64,000 nucleotides of DNA from PoT sp049331405 (GCF_049331405.1 NZ_CP186274.1:9052001-9116000), one strand, 5' to 3'. Positions 18,356 through 30,424 are shown, counted from the first letter of the stretch. The notes: generated by a model not told the origin, from the sequence alone. Translations and numbers: made by a program.

Positions 18356-18590
18356 ACCTGACCGTTCGGTGCGAAGGCTTCGACAAGCATCGCGATCGAT
18401 CAGCGCCCTAGAACCGATACGGCCGGCCTATCGTTACCCCAATCCGAGTGCTGCTCGGTGTTTCCGCCCTGAGGCTCTTGTGGGCCTTTTGGCGTTCTGG
18501 TACGTTGCTCGTTAGGATACAGGCGTTTATCTCCCAACGAGCGGTTCGAGCCGGATCGGTTTGCCGCTGGTCCTTTGGAGGGACTTGTCG

Positions 18591-19127
18591 ATGGCCGACT
18601 TGAATAAAGTGTTTATCATGGGTCGCCTGACGTTCGACCCGGAACTGCGTTACACCCCCAGCGGCTCCGCCGTGACCGACCTCCGGATGGCCACCAGCCG
18701 GACCTGGTCGTCGAAGGACGGGGACCGCAAGGAAGAGACGCTGTTCATCGATGTGACCGTCTGGGACCGACAGGCCGAGAACTGCTGCCAGTACCTCCGC
18801 AAGGGCAGCGGCGTCCACGTCGAAGGTTCCCTCAAGATGGACACCTGGGACGACAAGACGACCGGCGAGAAGCGATCGAAGATCCGCGTCCAGGCGGATC
18901 GCGTTCAGTTCCTCGACCGCAAGGACGGCGGATCGAACGGCGACAGCGGCGAATACGGCGGCGGAAGCAGCAGCTATGCCCCTCCCGCCGCCAGGGATTC
19001 GCAGCCGAGGCGAGGCGGGCCGGCCCCCGAACCACGAGGCGGGCGGGCCTTCACTCCCTCCAACAACAACAACACGAACCGCCGGCCTGCCGAGGCGGAT
19101 TCGGACGACGAAGACATCCCGTTCTGA
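18591..19127 (+). CDS. ssb: Single-stranded DNA-binding protein
   Basis: A 178-residue SSB. The OB fold starts ADLNKVFIMGRLTFDPELRY and continues with TPSGSAVTDLRMATSRTW, LFIDVTVWDRQAENC and GSGVHVEGSL. A glycine/proline-rich linker leads to the conserved acidic tail ending DDEDIPF, which in SSBs recruits replication and repair proteins. ATG 18591 is chosen because GGAGG lies ten bases upstream. The extra residues from a start at 18561 are unlike SSB. It sits between rpsF and rplI, where SSB binds near its replication partner DnaB, encoded downstream. Confidence 0.95.
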   Translation: MADLNKVFIMGRLTFDPELRYTPSGSAVTDLRMATSRTWSSKDGDRKEETLFIDVTVWDRQAENCCQYLRKGSGVHVEGSLKMDTWDDKTTGEKRSKIRVQADRVQFLDRKDGGSNGDSGEYGGGSSSYAPPAARDSQPRRGGPAPEPRGGRAFTPSNNNNTNRRPAEADSDDEDIPF

Positions 19128-19402
19128 TCTTTCGTGAGTCTCGAAGGGCAGGGCGGGGGATCGCTGGTGAGGTAGTTAGCTGGATGGACGGGAAGGCGGG
19201 CGGGCGTTGGCCCTCCGCAGGCTCCCGTGACCCCGGCCGACCGACGAGACTCTGGCGGAGCGGGTCGTGACCCACGCGGCCAGGTCGGATCCGCGACAGT
19301 CGACATCGACATTCGAGACGAGGCTTTTGGTTTTTCAGGCTCGGCCGAGCGGCGGACATCGACCTTCGCTTCGCGACGCCTCATTTCAGGAGTGAGTACG
19401 AC

Positions 19403-20047
19403 ATGGCCAAGATGACCGACAAGAAACCGGCCAAGGCCAAGCCGAAGGTCAAGGCCAAGACGTCCAAGGCGAAGCAAAAGACCGAAGCAGCGCCGAAGGT
19501 GGCGAATCCGCTGGTCCCGGCCGTCAGGCAGCCCGGCGTCGAGCGACGCAGGAACCACCCGACGCGGTCGAAAGACGGCCAGATGCAGATCCTTCTGACC
19601 CACTCGGTCCCGCACGTCGGCCAGCCCGGCGACCTCGTGAAGGTCCGCCCCGGCTTCGCCCGCAACTATCTGCTGCCCCAAGGGCTCGCCACCTTCGCGA
19701 CCCCGCACAACCTGCGGATCGTCGAGAAGCACCGCCAGCGCCTCCGCGAGCTCGAGGAGGCCCGCCGCGCCGACCTGGTGAACCTGGCCGCCCAGATCGC
19801 CCAGCGCTCGATCACGATCGAGGCGAACGCCAACGCCGAGGGCCACCTCTACGGCTCGGTCAACGCCGAACAGATCGCCGGCGCCCTCCGCTCCGACAAC
19901 TTCCCGATCGACACCGATCACGTGAAGATCGAAGGCCCGCTCAAGGAGCTCGGCCTCTACACCATCAAGCTGCACCTCGGCCAGGACGTCACCACCGAGG
20001 TCAAGCTGTGGGTCGTCCCGACCCACACCGAGGAAGGGACCGCCTGA
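19403..20047 (+). CDS. rplI: 50S ribosomal protein L9 with Lys-rich N-terminal extension
   Basis: A 214-residue protein. The L9 core begins near residue 60 (MQILLTHSVPHVGQPGDLVK) and has VRPGFARNYLLPQGLA, the L9 signature, followed by the long central helix and the C-terminal domain (LYGSVNAEQIAGAL, ELGLYTIKLHLG). The first ~58 residues are Lys/Ala/Pro-rich (KPAKAKPKVKAKTSKAKQK) and absent from typical 150-aa L9 proteins. An alternative start would be the ATG of MQILL, but codon use and AGGAGTGA before the ATG at 19403 favour the long form. No rpsR lies between ssb and rplI, unlike the usual order. Confidence 0.92.
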   Translation: MAKMTDKKPAKAKPKVKAKTSKAKQKTEAAPKVANPLVPAVRQPGVERRRNHPTRSKDGQMQILLTHSVPHVGQPGDLVKVRPGFARNYLLPQGLATFATPHNLRIVEKHRQRLRELEEARRADLVNLAAQIAQRSITIEANANAEGHLYGSVNAEQIAGALRSDNFPIDTDHVKIEGPLKELGLYTIKLHLGQDVTTEVKLWVVPTHTEEGTA

Positions 20048-20421
20048 GCCCAGGCCTCCTTCGCCCCGGATCTCCGGCCCGCAGATCGATCGGCCGCCCG
20101 CACAGCAAGGTGCGGGCGACGCTCGACACAACGCCTCGTCACCGGCCCTTTTCGGCCGGAGGCGAGGCGATTCCATTCCACTCGCCCCGCATCTTCGGCA
20201 CGCGCACCCCTCGAATTCGCCGCTTTTTTTGATGGGCAAGGCCCGGGATTGCCGATACGATTGTACAGATCGGCCGCCCTCCCGGGTGAGCGTACCCCCG
20301 TCGATTCTCGACGCCCCTTCGCGAGAGAGGGGCGGCTCGGCAGGGCCGGTCGCTCGTCGGGAATAGGGCAATCTTTGCCCGAGGACAGGGGTCGTCGAGT
20401 CGCACGGAGCCGCGCCGGAAC
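20048..20421. other. Non-coding gap between rplI and dnaB
   Basis: About 375 bases without a credible gene. A T-run at 20222-20229 (GCCGCTTTTTTTGATG) follows rplI, but no good stem precedes it, so a terminator is uncertain. Confidence 0.4.
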
Positions 20422-21861
20422 ATGCCTCCCCACTCCAATTACAACGGCAACGGAAATAGCAACGGGAATGGCCAGGGGCCCGGCCGGTCGTCCAAGGGCG
20501 GCGGGCAGACGCCGCTGACCGACCGCCTGCCGCCGCAGAACATCAAGGCCGAGCAGGGGGTGATCGCGGCGGCCCTGCTCGACAACGAGGTGCTGCACGA
20601 CGTCGTCTCCCTGCTCAAGGTGGACGACTTCTACCGCGAGACGCACCAGGCCATCTACCGGGTGATCCGCGACCAGTACGACGAAGGCAAGGCGATCGAC
20701 GTCATCACCTTGTCGGACGAGCTGAGCCGTCGCGGCGAGTTCGAGTCGATCGGGGGGCACGAGGCCCTCGTCGAGATCCTCGGCAGCGTCGCCCACGCGG
20801 CCAACGCCAAGTATCACGCCACCATCGTCCGCGAGAAGTCGGTCCAGCGCCGGCTGATCGAGTCGGCCAACGAGATCCTCCGCGACGGCTACTCCGACAC
20901 GTTCACGGCCGAGGACCTGCTGGAAAAAGCCGAGCGGCTCGTCTTCAGCATCGCCGACGACCAGACGCAAGGCGACACCGTCGAGCTGAGCTCCGTCGTC
21001 CAGGACGCGATGGACCGGATCATCGCCCGGTCCGAGTCGAGGCAGCCGGTCACGGGGACGGGGACCGGGTACATCGACCTCGACGACATGACCGGCGGGT
21101 TCCAGCAAGGTCAGCTCATCATCGTTGCCGCCCGCCCCTCGATGGGTAAGACGGCCTTCGCGCTGAACATTTGCGAACATGCCGCCCTGGCACTCAAGGT
21201 CCCCGTGCTGTTCGTCAGCCTCGAAATGGGGCAGGTCGAGCTGGCCGAGCGGCTCCTCTGCGCCCGGTCGAGGGTCGACGGCCACAAGATCCGCACGGGG
21301 CAGAACCTCGCGCATCGCGACCTGACGCAGTTGAGCAACAGCTTCAACGAGCTGCGGGAGTCGCCGCTGTTCATCGACGACACCCCCTCGCGCAACATGC
21401 TCCAGATCACGGCCAACTCGCGGCGGCTCAAGAGCCGGGCGGACCTCGGCCTGATCGTGCTCGACTACATCCAGCTCGTCGACAGCGACGAGTCTCGCGA
21501 CAGCCGGCAGGAGCAGATCGCCAAGATCAGCCGCCGGCTCAAGACCCTCGCCCGCGAGATGAAGGTGCCGGTCATCGCGCTCTCGCAGCTCAACCGTGCG
21601 GTCGAGAACCGCGAGGATCGCCGCCCCCGCATGGCCGACCTTCGCGAGTCGGGTGCCATCGAGCAGGACGCCGACATGGTCCTGCTCCTCCACCGCCCCG
21701 AATACTACGACCCCAACGACCAGCCGGGCGTCGCCGAGTTGATCGTCGCCAAGAATCGTAACGGCGCCACCGGCACGGTGAAGCTCTCGTTCCTGAGGAA
21801 CATCATGCGGTTCGAGAACCTCGCCGCCATCTCCGAGCCGATCGACGCGGGCTCGTTCTGA
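20422..21861 (+). CDS. dnaB: Replicative DNA helicase DnaB
   Basis: A 479-residue hexameric helicase that unwinds DNA at the replication fork. A low-complexity Asn/Gly start (about 1-30) precedes the N-terminal collar domain (PPQNIKAEQGVIAAALLD, DDFYRETHQAIYRVI). The RecA-like motor has Walker A in VAARPSMGKTAFALN, LFVSLEMGQVELAERL, Walker B in LGLIVLDYIQLV, and the conserved VPVIALSQLNRAVENR and RMADLRESGAIEQDADMV. No intein is present. The length is normal. It is last in the ribosomal-protein/SSB block. Confidence 0.97.
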   Translation: MPPHSNYNGNGNSNGNGQGPGRSSKGGGQTPLTDRLPPQNIKAEQGVIAAALLDNEVLHDVVSLLKVDDFYRETHQAIYRVIRDQYDEGKAIDVITLSDELSRRGEFESIGGHEALVEILGSVAHAANAKYHATIVREKSVQRRLIESANEILRDGYSDTFTAEDLLEKAERLVFSIADDQTQGDTVELSSVVQDAMDRIIARSESRQPVTGTGTGYIDLDDMTGGFQQGQLIIVAARPSMGKTAFALNICEHAALALKVPVLFVSLEMGQVELAERLLCARSRVDGHKIRTGQNLAHRDLTQLSNSFNELRESPLFIDDTPSRNMLQITANSRRLKSRADLGLIVLDYIQLVDSDESRDSRQEQIAKISRRLKTLAREMKVPVIALSQLNRAVENREDRRPRMADLRESGAIEQDADMVLLLHRPEYYDPNDQPGVAELIVAKNRNGATGTVKLSFLRNIMRFENLAAISEPIDAGSF

Positions 21862-21898
21862 GGCCGGTTGGGGACGGATAAGGCCCTGGCGGCTCGGC

Positions 21899-22510
21899 TC
21901 AACCCGGAGGGGTCGAGCCGAGGGTCTCGAGGATCATGCGGCACTCGGACGCCAGGCGGTCGAGCCGGTCGTCGCCGCCGACGTAACGCTCGAGGGCGCT
22001 CCGATAGTACCAGAGCACGTCGTCACGCCCGGCATTGAAGAGCGACCAGACGGGGCGCCCTTCCTGCAGGTCGAGTCGCATGCTCGTGAGGTTGTGGAGC
22101 TTGTCGGCGAGGGCCACGGCCCTCGCCGAGGCCGGGGCTTTTTCAAGCTCGGCGAGATGGTCGCGCTTGCGGTTGATCCAGGGGCGCCTGTGCCCTGTCT
22201 CGTCGTTCTTGACCTCGGAGCAGGCCCGGACGGTGCGGGCGACCTCGGCGCCGAACGCGACCTCGACCTCCGCGATGGAGGTCTCGGTATCCTCCACGAT
22301 GTCGTGGAGCAGTCCGGCGATGACGACCTCCTCGGAGAACCCGAGTCGGTCGAGTATCAGAGCGACCCCGACGACGTGCTGGACGTAAGGAGTCTTGCTC
22401 CCTTTGCGGCACTGCCCCTCGTGGCGCGCCGCCGCCCACCGCAGGGCGCGCTCGAGGGGCAGGCTCATCAGGTTGCCGGGCGTCGGGCCCGGCCCCATTT
22501 CCGCCGTCAT
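21899..22510 (-). CDS. HD-domain hydrolase, MESH1/SpoT-like
   Basis: A 203-residue metal-dependent phosphohydrolase. ALRWAAARHEGQCRKGSKTP, then YVQHVVGVALIL (His45), GLLHDIVEDT (HD69-70, ED73-74) and VALADKLHNLTS (Asp) match the HD domain of (p)ppGpp hydrolases of the SpoT/MESH1 type. No synthetase domain is present, so it may be a small alarmone hydrolase or act on another nucleotide. Met15 is a possible later start; the long start is chosen because its ATG shares the last base of the upstream gene's stop (TGATG), which suggests translational coupling. It converges with dnaB (37 bases). Confidence 0.82.
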   Translation of the reverse strand: MTAEMGPGPTPGNLMSLPLERALRWAAARHEGQCRKGSKTPYVQHVVGVALILDRLGFSEEVVIAGLLHDIVEDTETSIAEVEVAFGAEVARTVRACSEVKNDETGHRRPWINRKRDHLAELEKAPASARAVALADKLHNLTSMRLDLQEGRPVWSLFNAGRDDVLWYYRSALERYVGGDDRLDRLASECRMILETLGSTPPG

Positions 22511-23370
22511 CAGCAGTGCGAGTGCCGGACCGAACGCAGGAAGCCGCGGATCTTCTGCGAGATCTCGGCCCGGTGCGTTAGGAAGCCCACATGCCCCGCG
22601 CCTTCGATGGCCTCATAGCGGGCGCCCGCGATGGACGCCGCCAGGGCCTTCTGCCGCGAGGTTGGCACGATGACGTCGCGGGTCCCCGCCAGGATCATGG
22701 TCGGGACGTCGATGCTCCAGAGCCGATCCGAGACGTCGAACGAGCCGAGCAGGCCGATCCGCTGGGCCATCACGCTCTGGTCGGTCTCCCAGCAGCGCTC
22801 GACCACGAACTCGGACAGGGCGCTCGACTCCGGCTTGCCGCCGTGGAGCAGGTTGAAGAACTGATTCACGAAGCCGTTATCGCTCGGCAGGGGGAACCGC
22901 TCGAGGACGCGCCGGGCGATCTTGGCACCCAAGTTCACGCGGAACTTGGCCTCGACCCCCTGGAGGACCAGCGCACCGAGCCGGCCCGGCTGCGATGCCG
23001 CCAACTCCAGAGCCACCGCGCCACCGAACGAGACGCCGAAGACGGTCGGCAATTCCAGGCCCATCTGATCCAGGAGCAGGCCGAGGTCGTGGGCCAGGTC
23101 GCCCATATCCTGCGCGGCGGGCGCACCGCTCGGGAAGCGGTCGCCCCGGAGTCCCGGCACGATCACATGGTAATGACGGGCCAACCGCGTCGCGAGCGGC
23201 GCCACGAGCTTCCACCCACCCGCCAGGCCGGGGATCAGCACGAGAGGCTCACCTTCGCCCCACTCGACCACGTCGACCCACTCGCCGCTAATTCGCGCCT
23301 GACGCTGTCGGCCTTCGTGAGCATAGGGTGACAACAACCAATCGGTCCGCCGTCGCGCCGCTATCCGCAT
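22510..23370 (-). CDS. Alpha/beta hydrolase
   Basis: A 286-residue alpha/beta-hydrolase-fold enzyme. Nucleophile elbow GVSFGG (Ser114), acid Asp232 in AGTRDVIVP and His260 in GAGHVGF form a full catalytic triad. The oxyanion strand is LVLIPGLAGGW. There is no signal peptide, so it is cytoplasmic. The substrate is unknown; the family spans esterases, lactonases and C-C hydrolases. It is first in a two-gene unit with the HD hydrolase (TGATG overlap). Confidence 0.85.
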   Translation of the reverse strand: MRIAARRRTDWLLSPYAHEGRQRQARISGEWVDVVEWGEGEPLVLIPGLAGGWKLVAPLATRLARHYHVIVPGLRGDRFPSGAPAAQDMGDLAHDLGLLLDQMGLELPTVFGVSFGGAVALELAASQPGRLGALVLQGVEAKFRVNLGAKIARRVLERFPLPSDNGFVNQFFNLLHGGKPESSALSEFVVERCWETDQSVMAQRIGLLGSFDVSDRLWSIDVPTMILAGTRDVIVPTSRQKALAASIAGARYEAIEGAGHVGFLTHRAEISQKIRGFLRSVRHSHC

Positions 23371-23718
23371 GAACCCATCCCCCTATAGCCGGCCCAAAAC
23401 CAAGAGGCTCATCACCAAGTTGCCGGTTCGATGGGTTCTTACAAACGCATCTCGCGTACCTAACCTCCAAATGGTGCGGAAAACTCAAGGTTCTTAACGG
23501 AATCCCTCGCATGTCACCTCAGATCGACCACAAATCGCCGTCGCAAACTGACGAAACCTCGTCAATGACTCCATTAACCGCGCAATTCAGGCAAGAATTA
23601 ACGAGATTTCGATGGCCTTATACTTTATCTATTTTACCCGTTTACCCTGAACCCTTGTTTTCGAGAACATTTCGAGTGGATTTCAGCCAATTCACGGCAT
23701 CACCCGAAATGACGACGA

Positions 23719-23732
23719 TTTCGTTAACGAAA
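23719..23732. promoter_or_regulatory. Perfect 14-bp palindrome, candidate operator 1
   Basis: TTTCGTTAACGAAA is its own reverse complement. It lies 140 bases before the sigma-54 activator start and shares GATTTCGTTA with a second copy 53 bases further on. Confidence 0.5.
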
Positions 23733-23771
23733 CCGCGTCAATTTCGACGAACGACGACCATCATATCGAGA

Positions 23772-23785
23772 TTTCGTTAGCGAAA
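23772..23785. promoter_or_regulatory. Near-palindrome, candidate operator 2
   Basis: TTTCGTTAGCGAAA differs from copy 1 by one base. The centre-to-centre spacing of 53 bp is about five helical turns, so a dimeric regulator could bind both sites on one DNA face. The regulator is unknown. Confidence 0.5.
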
Positions 23786-23871
23786 ACCTTGCATTTCACC
23801 CTCGATGCGATAGCCTTGGAGGAGCTTCACCTTCGCTTCGCACCAGTGCATGCTATCGATATCGAGCCCTC

Positions 23872-26910
<3,039 letters not shown>

Positions 26911-26916
26911 TCCGAC

Positions 26917-27915
26917 TCAGGCCCGGTCGGACTGCGGCCCGACGGGGTCGGGGAGCGAGGCGGGGGCCTCGTGCTTCAGGAGGGAGTTGGCCCCCCCTTC
27001 GTCGATGACGATCGTGTTCAAGAGGCCCCCCCGGATCGCGGCGAGGGCGGCCTCGGCGCGGTCGGAGCCGGTGACGACGGCCACGCGCTTGGGGATGACC
27101 CGCAGGCGGTCGAGCTCGAGGCTGATCACGCGTCGTTGATAAGGAGTTGAACACTCCTTGCCGTCGGCGTCGTAGAAGCGGCCGAGGATCTCGCCCACCG
27201 CGCCGGCGAGGCGCAGGGTCTCGATGTCGGAGGGGGAGAGGACGTTCCGCTCGAGGAAGACCGAGTTCTCCAGGGATCCCACGCCGACGAAGGCGAGGTC
27301 GGAGTGGGCGAAGCTCTCCATGACCCGCCGGATCTGCGCGAGGCCGAGGAGCTTCTCGACGGTGTCCGGGTCGGGGAGGATCGCGGGGCTGTTCAGGGCG
27401 AGGAAGGCCCCTTGCCAGCGATGGGCGAGGGTCCTGGCCAGCTCCACGGCGTCATAAGGGCCGGTGCTGGAGTCGATGTTGCCCATCGCCTGGGCCATCG
27501 TGAGGCCGCGGACCCCCTCGGCGGGCTTCATGTGCTCGATGAGGGCCTGCAAGGTCCGGCCGCCGGCGATGGCCACGACGCTGGTCGACTTCAGCCAGGC
27601 CGAGACGACGGGGGCGGCGAAGTAGCCGGTCGCCTGGCGAAGGTCCTTGATCTTGAGCCCGGCGACGGAGCGGATCACCACCGAGTCGACCCCGAGCTCG
27701 TCCCTGAGCCGGCGCTCGAGCTCGGGGTTGCGGGGGTCGTAGTCGGAGATCGTGATCCGGACGAGCCCCCGCTCGCGCGCGATCGCCAGCATCCTCGAGA
27801 CCTTCGCCTGCGAGACGTTGACGAACCGGCCGATCTCCGCCTGGGGGAGGCCGTCCTGGTAGTACAGGCGCGCCGCCAGGATGAGCTGGTCGTCGCTGTA
27901 CGGCGGCTTGCTCAT
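26917..27915 (-). CDS. SorC/DeoR-family sugar-responsive transcriptional regulator
   Basis: A 332-residue regulator. The N-terminal helix-turn-helix is LYYQDGLPQAEIGRFVNVSQ and AKVSRMLAIARERGLV. It is followed by the SorC C-terminal sugar-phosphate-binding domain (IAGGRTLQALIEHM, GVGSLE, AGAVGEILGRFYDADGKE, VVTGSDRAEAALAAIRGGLLNTIVIDEGGA). Members bind phosphorylated sugars and repress or activate sugar operons. The gene converges with the sigma-54 activator (6 bases between stops) and no sugar operon is adjacent, so the target is elsewhere or unknown. Confidence 0.88.
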   Translation of the reverse strand: MSKPPYSDDQLILAARLYYQDGLPQAEIGRFVNVSQAKVSRMLAIARERGLVRITISDYDPRNPELERRLRDELGVDSVVIRSVAGLKIKDLRQATGYFAAPVVSAWLKSTSVVAIAGGRTLQALIEHMKPAEGVRGLTMAQAMGNIDSSTGPYDAVELARTLAHRWQGAFLALNSPAILPDPDTVEKLLGLAQIRRVMESFAHSDLAFVGVGSLENSVFLERNVLSPSDIETLRLAGAVGEILGRFYDADGKECSTPYQRRVISLELDRLRVIPKRVAVVTGSDRAEAALAAIRGGLLNTIVIDEGGANSLLKHEAPASLPDPVGPQSDRA

Positions 27916-27964
27916 TGTGCCCGGGACCTCAGGGATCGGGCCGGGGTCGACCGGGCTTGGGTGT

Positions 27965-28870
27965 TCATTTCGTGCCTTCGGGGACGAGCTTCATGCCGAC
28001 CGTGCGGTCGGTGAGCTGGGAGTACTCATTGTCCTGAATCTTGCCGACCTGCTCGAGCTTCTCATTGAGGGTCGAGACGGCGAGCTTGCCGTTGGCGTTG
28101 TCGAAGGTCATCTCCCCCTTCACGGCCTGCGTCTTGAGGGTGAAGGGGGGATCCTCGCCCGGCGTCGGCTTCATGGTGAACGTGGCGTCGACGCCGATCT
28201 TGGCGATACCCTGGGGGGACTCGCCATTGTAGCGGAAGGTCTTCGCCAGCGTCATCGAGCCGGTGGGGGGGCTCGGGATTTCGACCTTCTGCTCCCAGGT
28301 CTTCCCCTCGGCCACGTCCTCCTTGGGGACGATCAGGCCGGCCTGGGTGATCATCATCTTGAGCCCCTCCTCGGAGAAGATCTCCGTCGAGCCCCCCGCC
28401 GCGCCGCCGAGCTCCTTGAGGATCTTCGTGATGTTCGCGGGGATCTTGACGTCGGTCAGCTCGCCGGTCGGGGCCATCTTGAACGGGAAGGGGGAGCCGA
28501 CCAGGACCTTGAAGAGATTCTTGAGCGGGTTGACCGGGGCCTTCTCGTCCTTGGAGTCGAACTCGAGGTTCAAGGCGGGGGAGTCGATCTTGATGCGGAC
28601 CCGGTTGATCGTGTGGGTGAGATCCGCAACCCCCTGGGGGTCGACCGACTTGACGGCCCAGGTGATGTCGACCGTCTGGGTGAGGGTCAGCTTGCTGACC
28701 TCGGCCCCGCCGGTGCTGACGGTGGTGATCGTCTTCTCGGTCATCTCGTAGTTGAGGGCCTCGCCGGCCTTGAGCTTCCAGCGCAGGCTCGCCGCCCGTG
28801 CGTCGGCGGAGGCGAGCGCGAGAACCAACGACAGACCCAAGCCCCAGGCCGTCCTCGTCCTGAACCCCAT
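27965..28870 (-). CDS. Exported DUF6263-like protein
   Basis: A 301-residue protein of unknown function with a signal peptide (AWGLGLSLVLALASADARA). The mature part starts SLRWKLKAGEALNYEMTEKT and continues as beta-rich sequence with DITWAVKSVDPQGVADL and PTGELTDVKIP. This layout is seen in planctomycete exported proteins annotated DUF6263; that name is recalled, not searched. The start was moved to ATG 28870 because it directly precedes the signal peptide; an upstream extension to 28999 lacks hydrophobicity and overlaps the next gene. No enzymatic motif was found. Confidence 0.7.
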   Translation of the reverse strand: MGFRTRTAWGLGLSLVLALASADARAASLRWKLKAGEALNYEMTEKTITTVSTGGAEVSKLTLTQTVDITWAVKSVDPQGVADLTHTINRVRIKIDSPALNLEFDSKDEKAPVNPLKNLFKVLVGSPFPFKMAPTGELTDVKIPANITKILKELGGAAGGSTEIFSEEGLKMMITQAGLIVPKEDVAEGKTWEQKVEIPSPPTGSMTLAKTFRYNGESPQGIAKIGVDATFTMKPTPGEDPPFTLKTQAVKGEMTFDNANGKLAVSTLNEKLEQVGKIQDNEYSQLTDRTVGMKLVPEGTK

Positions 28871-28991
28871 CGGTCGACTCCTCCGAGATGCCGGCGTGCC
28901 CGAACTCCTTATGTTCAGGTCACCTCCGTGCCCCGCGCCAGCATATCCGGTGCGGGCGGTCCTGGCAAAGCCACTCGGATCCCGATCCCGG

Positions 28992-29690
28992 TCACGCATG
29001 GAGGTCGGCCTCGTCGGCTCCGGCGTCGCGATCGGGTCGGCCCCGGAGCAAGAGGCAGAGCGCGACGAAGTCGTAGAGCGCGTGCGCCACCATCACCGCG
29101 AGCAGGTTGCCGCTGTAGATCCAGACGACCCCGAGATACGCCCCCAGGAACCCGGCGACGAGGATGTACGTCACGGTGATCGGGTGCAGCAGGCCGAAGA
29201 TCGTCGCCGTGAGCCCCAGCGCCGTCCACCTGTTGAACCCGCCCTCGAGCGTCCCCTGGAGGAAGCCGCGGAAGAGCAACTCCTCGCCGATCCCGGCCGC
29301 GAGGGAGAGCAGGACGAAGTCGGAGATGGGGCGGTCGCGGAGCAGGGGGGCGATCGCCCTGTCGAAGATCCGCACGATCCTGCCGAGGGGCCCGATCGGC
29401 CAGCGGACCGCCACGAAGAGGAAGAGGAGCATCGGCACCGTCGCCAGGACACCGAAGACGGCCCCTCGCCAGTCCCAGTCGAACCTGGCGAACGGATCCT
29501 CCTCGAAGACCTCGCCGAGCATCAGGGCCAGCGGCGCGAGCGCGGCCTCGAAGAGCACGGCCGCCACGAGGATCATCTGCCGCTCCTCGGGGGTCCGCTC
29601 CTCGTCGCCGTCGGACTCCACCTCATCGTCGATCGCCAAGATCCATCTCTCCCCTCGATTCGACCCGAGGACTCGAAGGCCCCGGTCCAT
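28992..29690 (-). CDS. CPBP-family intramembrane metalloprotease
   Basis: A 232-residue membrane protein with several hydrophobic helices. The CPBP/Abi signature is complete: GIGEELLFRGFLQG (Glu136, Glu137, Arg141), His169 in FGLLHPIT, and a third motif HALYDF near residue 202. Relatives include Rce1-type prenyl-protein endopeptidases and bacteriocin self-immunity proteins. The substrate here is unknown. It lies 121 bases upstream of the DUF6263-like gene on the same strand and may be co-transcribed. Confidence 0.85.
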   Translation of the reverse strand: MDRGLRVLGSNRGERWILAIDDEVESDGDEERTPEERQMILVAAVLFEAALAPLALMLGEVFEEDPFARFDWDWRGAVFGVLATVPMLLFLFVAVRWPIGPLGRIVRIFDRAIAPLLRDRPISDFVLLSLAAGIGEELLFRGFLQGTLEGGFNRWTALGLTATIFGLLHPITVTYILVAGFLGAYLGVVWIYSGNLLAVMVAHALYDFVALCLLLRGRPDRDAGADEADLHA

Positions 29691-29734
29691 GACCGGACAC
29701 GCGTCGAGTACTCGCTGACTTCAAACGCGCCCGG

Positions 29735-30223
29735 TCACGAATCCTTGTCCTTGGCGATGCCCGCCACCCTGGCCTTCGTGATCCTGAGGTAGTCCTCGGG
29801 GGCGAGGATCACCTGCAACCCTCGGGTCCCCGCGGAGATCGAGATCCGGTCGAACAGCTCGATCGTCTCGTCGGCGAAGACGGGAAACGCCTTCTTGCAG
29901 CCGATCGCCGTCACGCCGCCCCTGATATATCCCGTGAGGGGCTCGACCTCTTTCAGGGAGACGGTGTCGACCTTCTTGTCGCCGGTGGCCTTGGCCAGGC
30001 TCTTGAGGTCGAGCGAGGCGTTCCCCGGCACGACAGCGAGGCAGACGCCGTGCTTGTCCCCGCGGGCCACGAGCGTCTTGAAGACCTGCTCGGCCGGCAT
30101 GCCCACCTTGAGCGCGACCGACTCCGCGGCCAGGTCGTCGGGGTCGACCTCGTACTCGCGGAGCTCGAAGCGGATCCCGGCCTGTTCCAGGAGCCGAACG
30201 GCATTCGTCTTGGAGATCGCCAA
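29735..30223 (-). CDS. ybaK: YbaK/EbsC family aminoacyl-tRNA deacylase
   Basis: A 162-residue protein of the family that hydrolyses mis-charged Cys-tRNA(Pro). Diagnostic parts are ISKTNAVRLLEQAGIRFELREY, VFKTLVARGD, VVPGNASLDLKSLAKATGDK, and LTGYIRGGVTAIGCKKAFPV, where the GYxxGGVxPxG-type loop is recognisable. The start is taken as TTG 30223, the residue before AISKTN, with GAGG about ten bases upstream. The frame can be extended to 30268 without family support. Editing specificity cannot be told from sequence alone. Confidence 0.9.
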   Translation of the reverse strand: MAISKTNAVRLLEQAGIRFELREYEVDPDDLAAESVALKVGMPAEQVFKTLVARGDKHGVCLAVVPGNASLDLKSLAKATGDKKVDTVSLKEVEPLTGYIRGGVTAIGCKKAFPVFADETIELFDRISISAGTRGLQVILAPEDYLRITKARVAGIAKDKDS

Positions 30224-30362
30224 AGGGGGATCCTCGCACGCAACGACCCCGGGCCGTCGACACCGCACGACACGACGCTGTCACGATCCCGGGCTGATAG
30301 GATACGACGCCCCGGCCGGTTCGCCAACTCGGGCGCGTCCCGTTGAGCTCGGCACGAATGGG

Positions 30363-30396
30363 CGAGGGCCGGCGGATCGGCGTCCGTCGGCCCTCG
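30363..30396 (-). terminator. Hairpin downstream of the MATE gene
   Basis: A 14-bp stem (30363-30376 with 30383-30396, arm CGAGGGCCGGCGGA) with one wobble-type mismatch and a 6-base loop. It lies 29 bases past the minus-strand MATE stop, so it probably ends that transcript. Confidence 0.6.
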
Positions 30397-30424
30397 TGGC
30401 GGTGTTGGAGTTAGCGCGTCGGGA

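Larger units (their letters stand above)
23371..23871. other. AT-richer regulatory gap with paired palindromes
   Basis: About 500 bases between divergent genes. The part at about 23490-23830 is visibly lower in GC than the rest of the window. It contains two near-identical 14-bp palindromes at 23719 and 23772. No gene is supported here. Confidence 0.55.

Noticed and set aside
19957..21693. 578-residue minus-strand frame
   Set aside because: Antisense to dnaB and rplI, with no family features.
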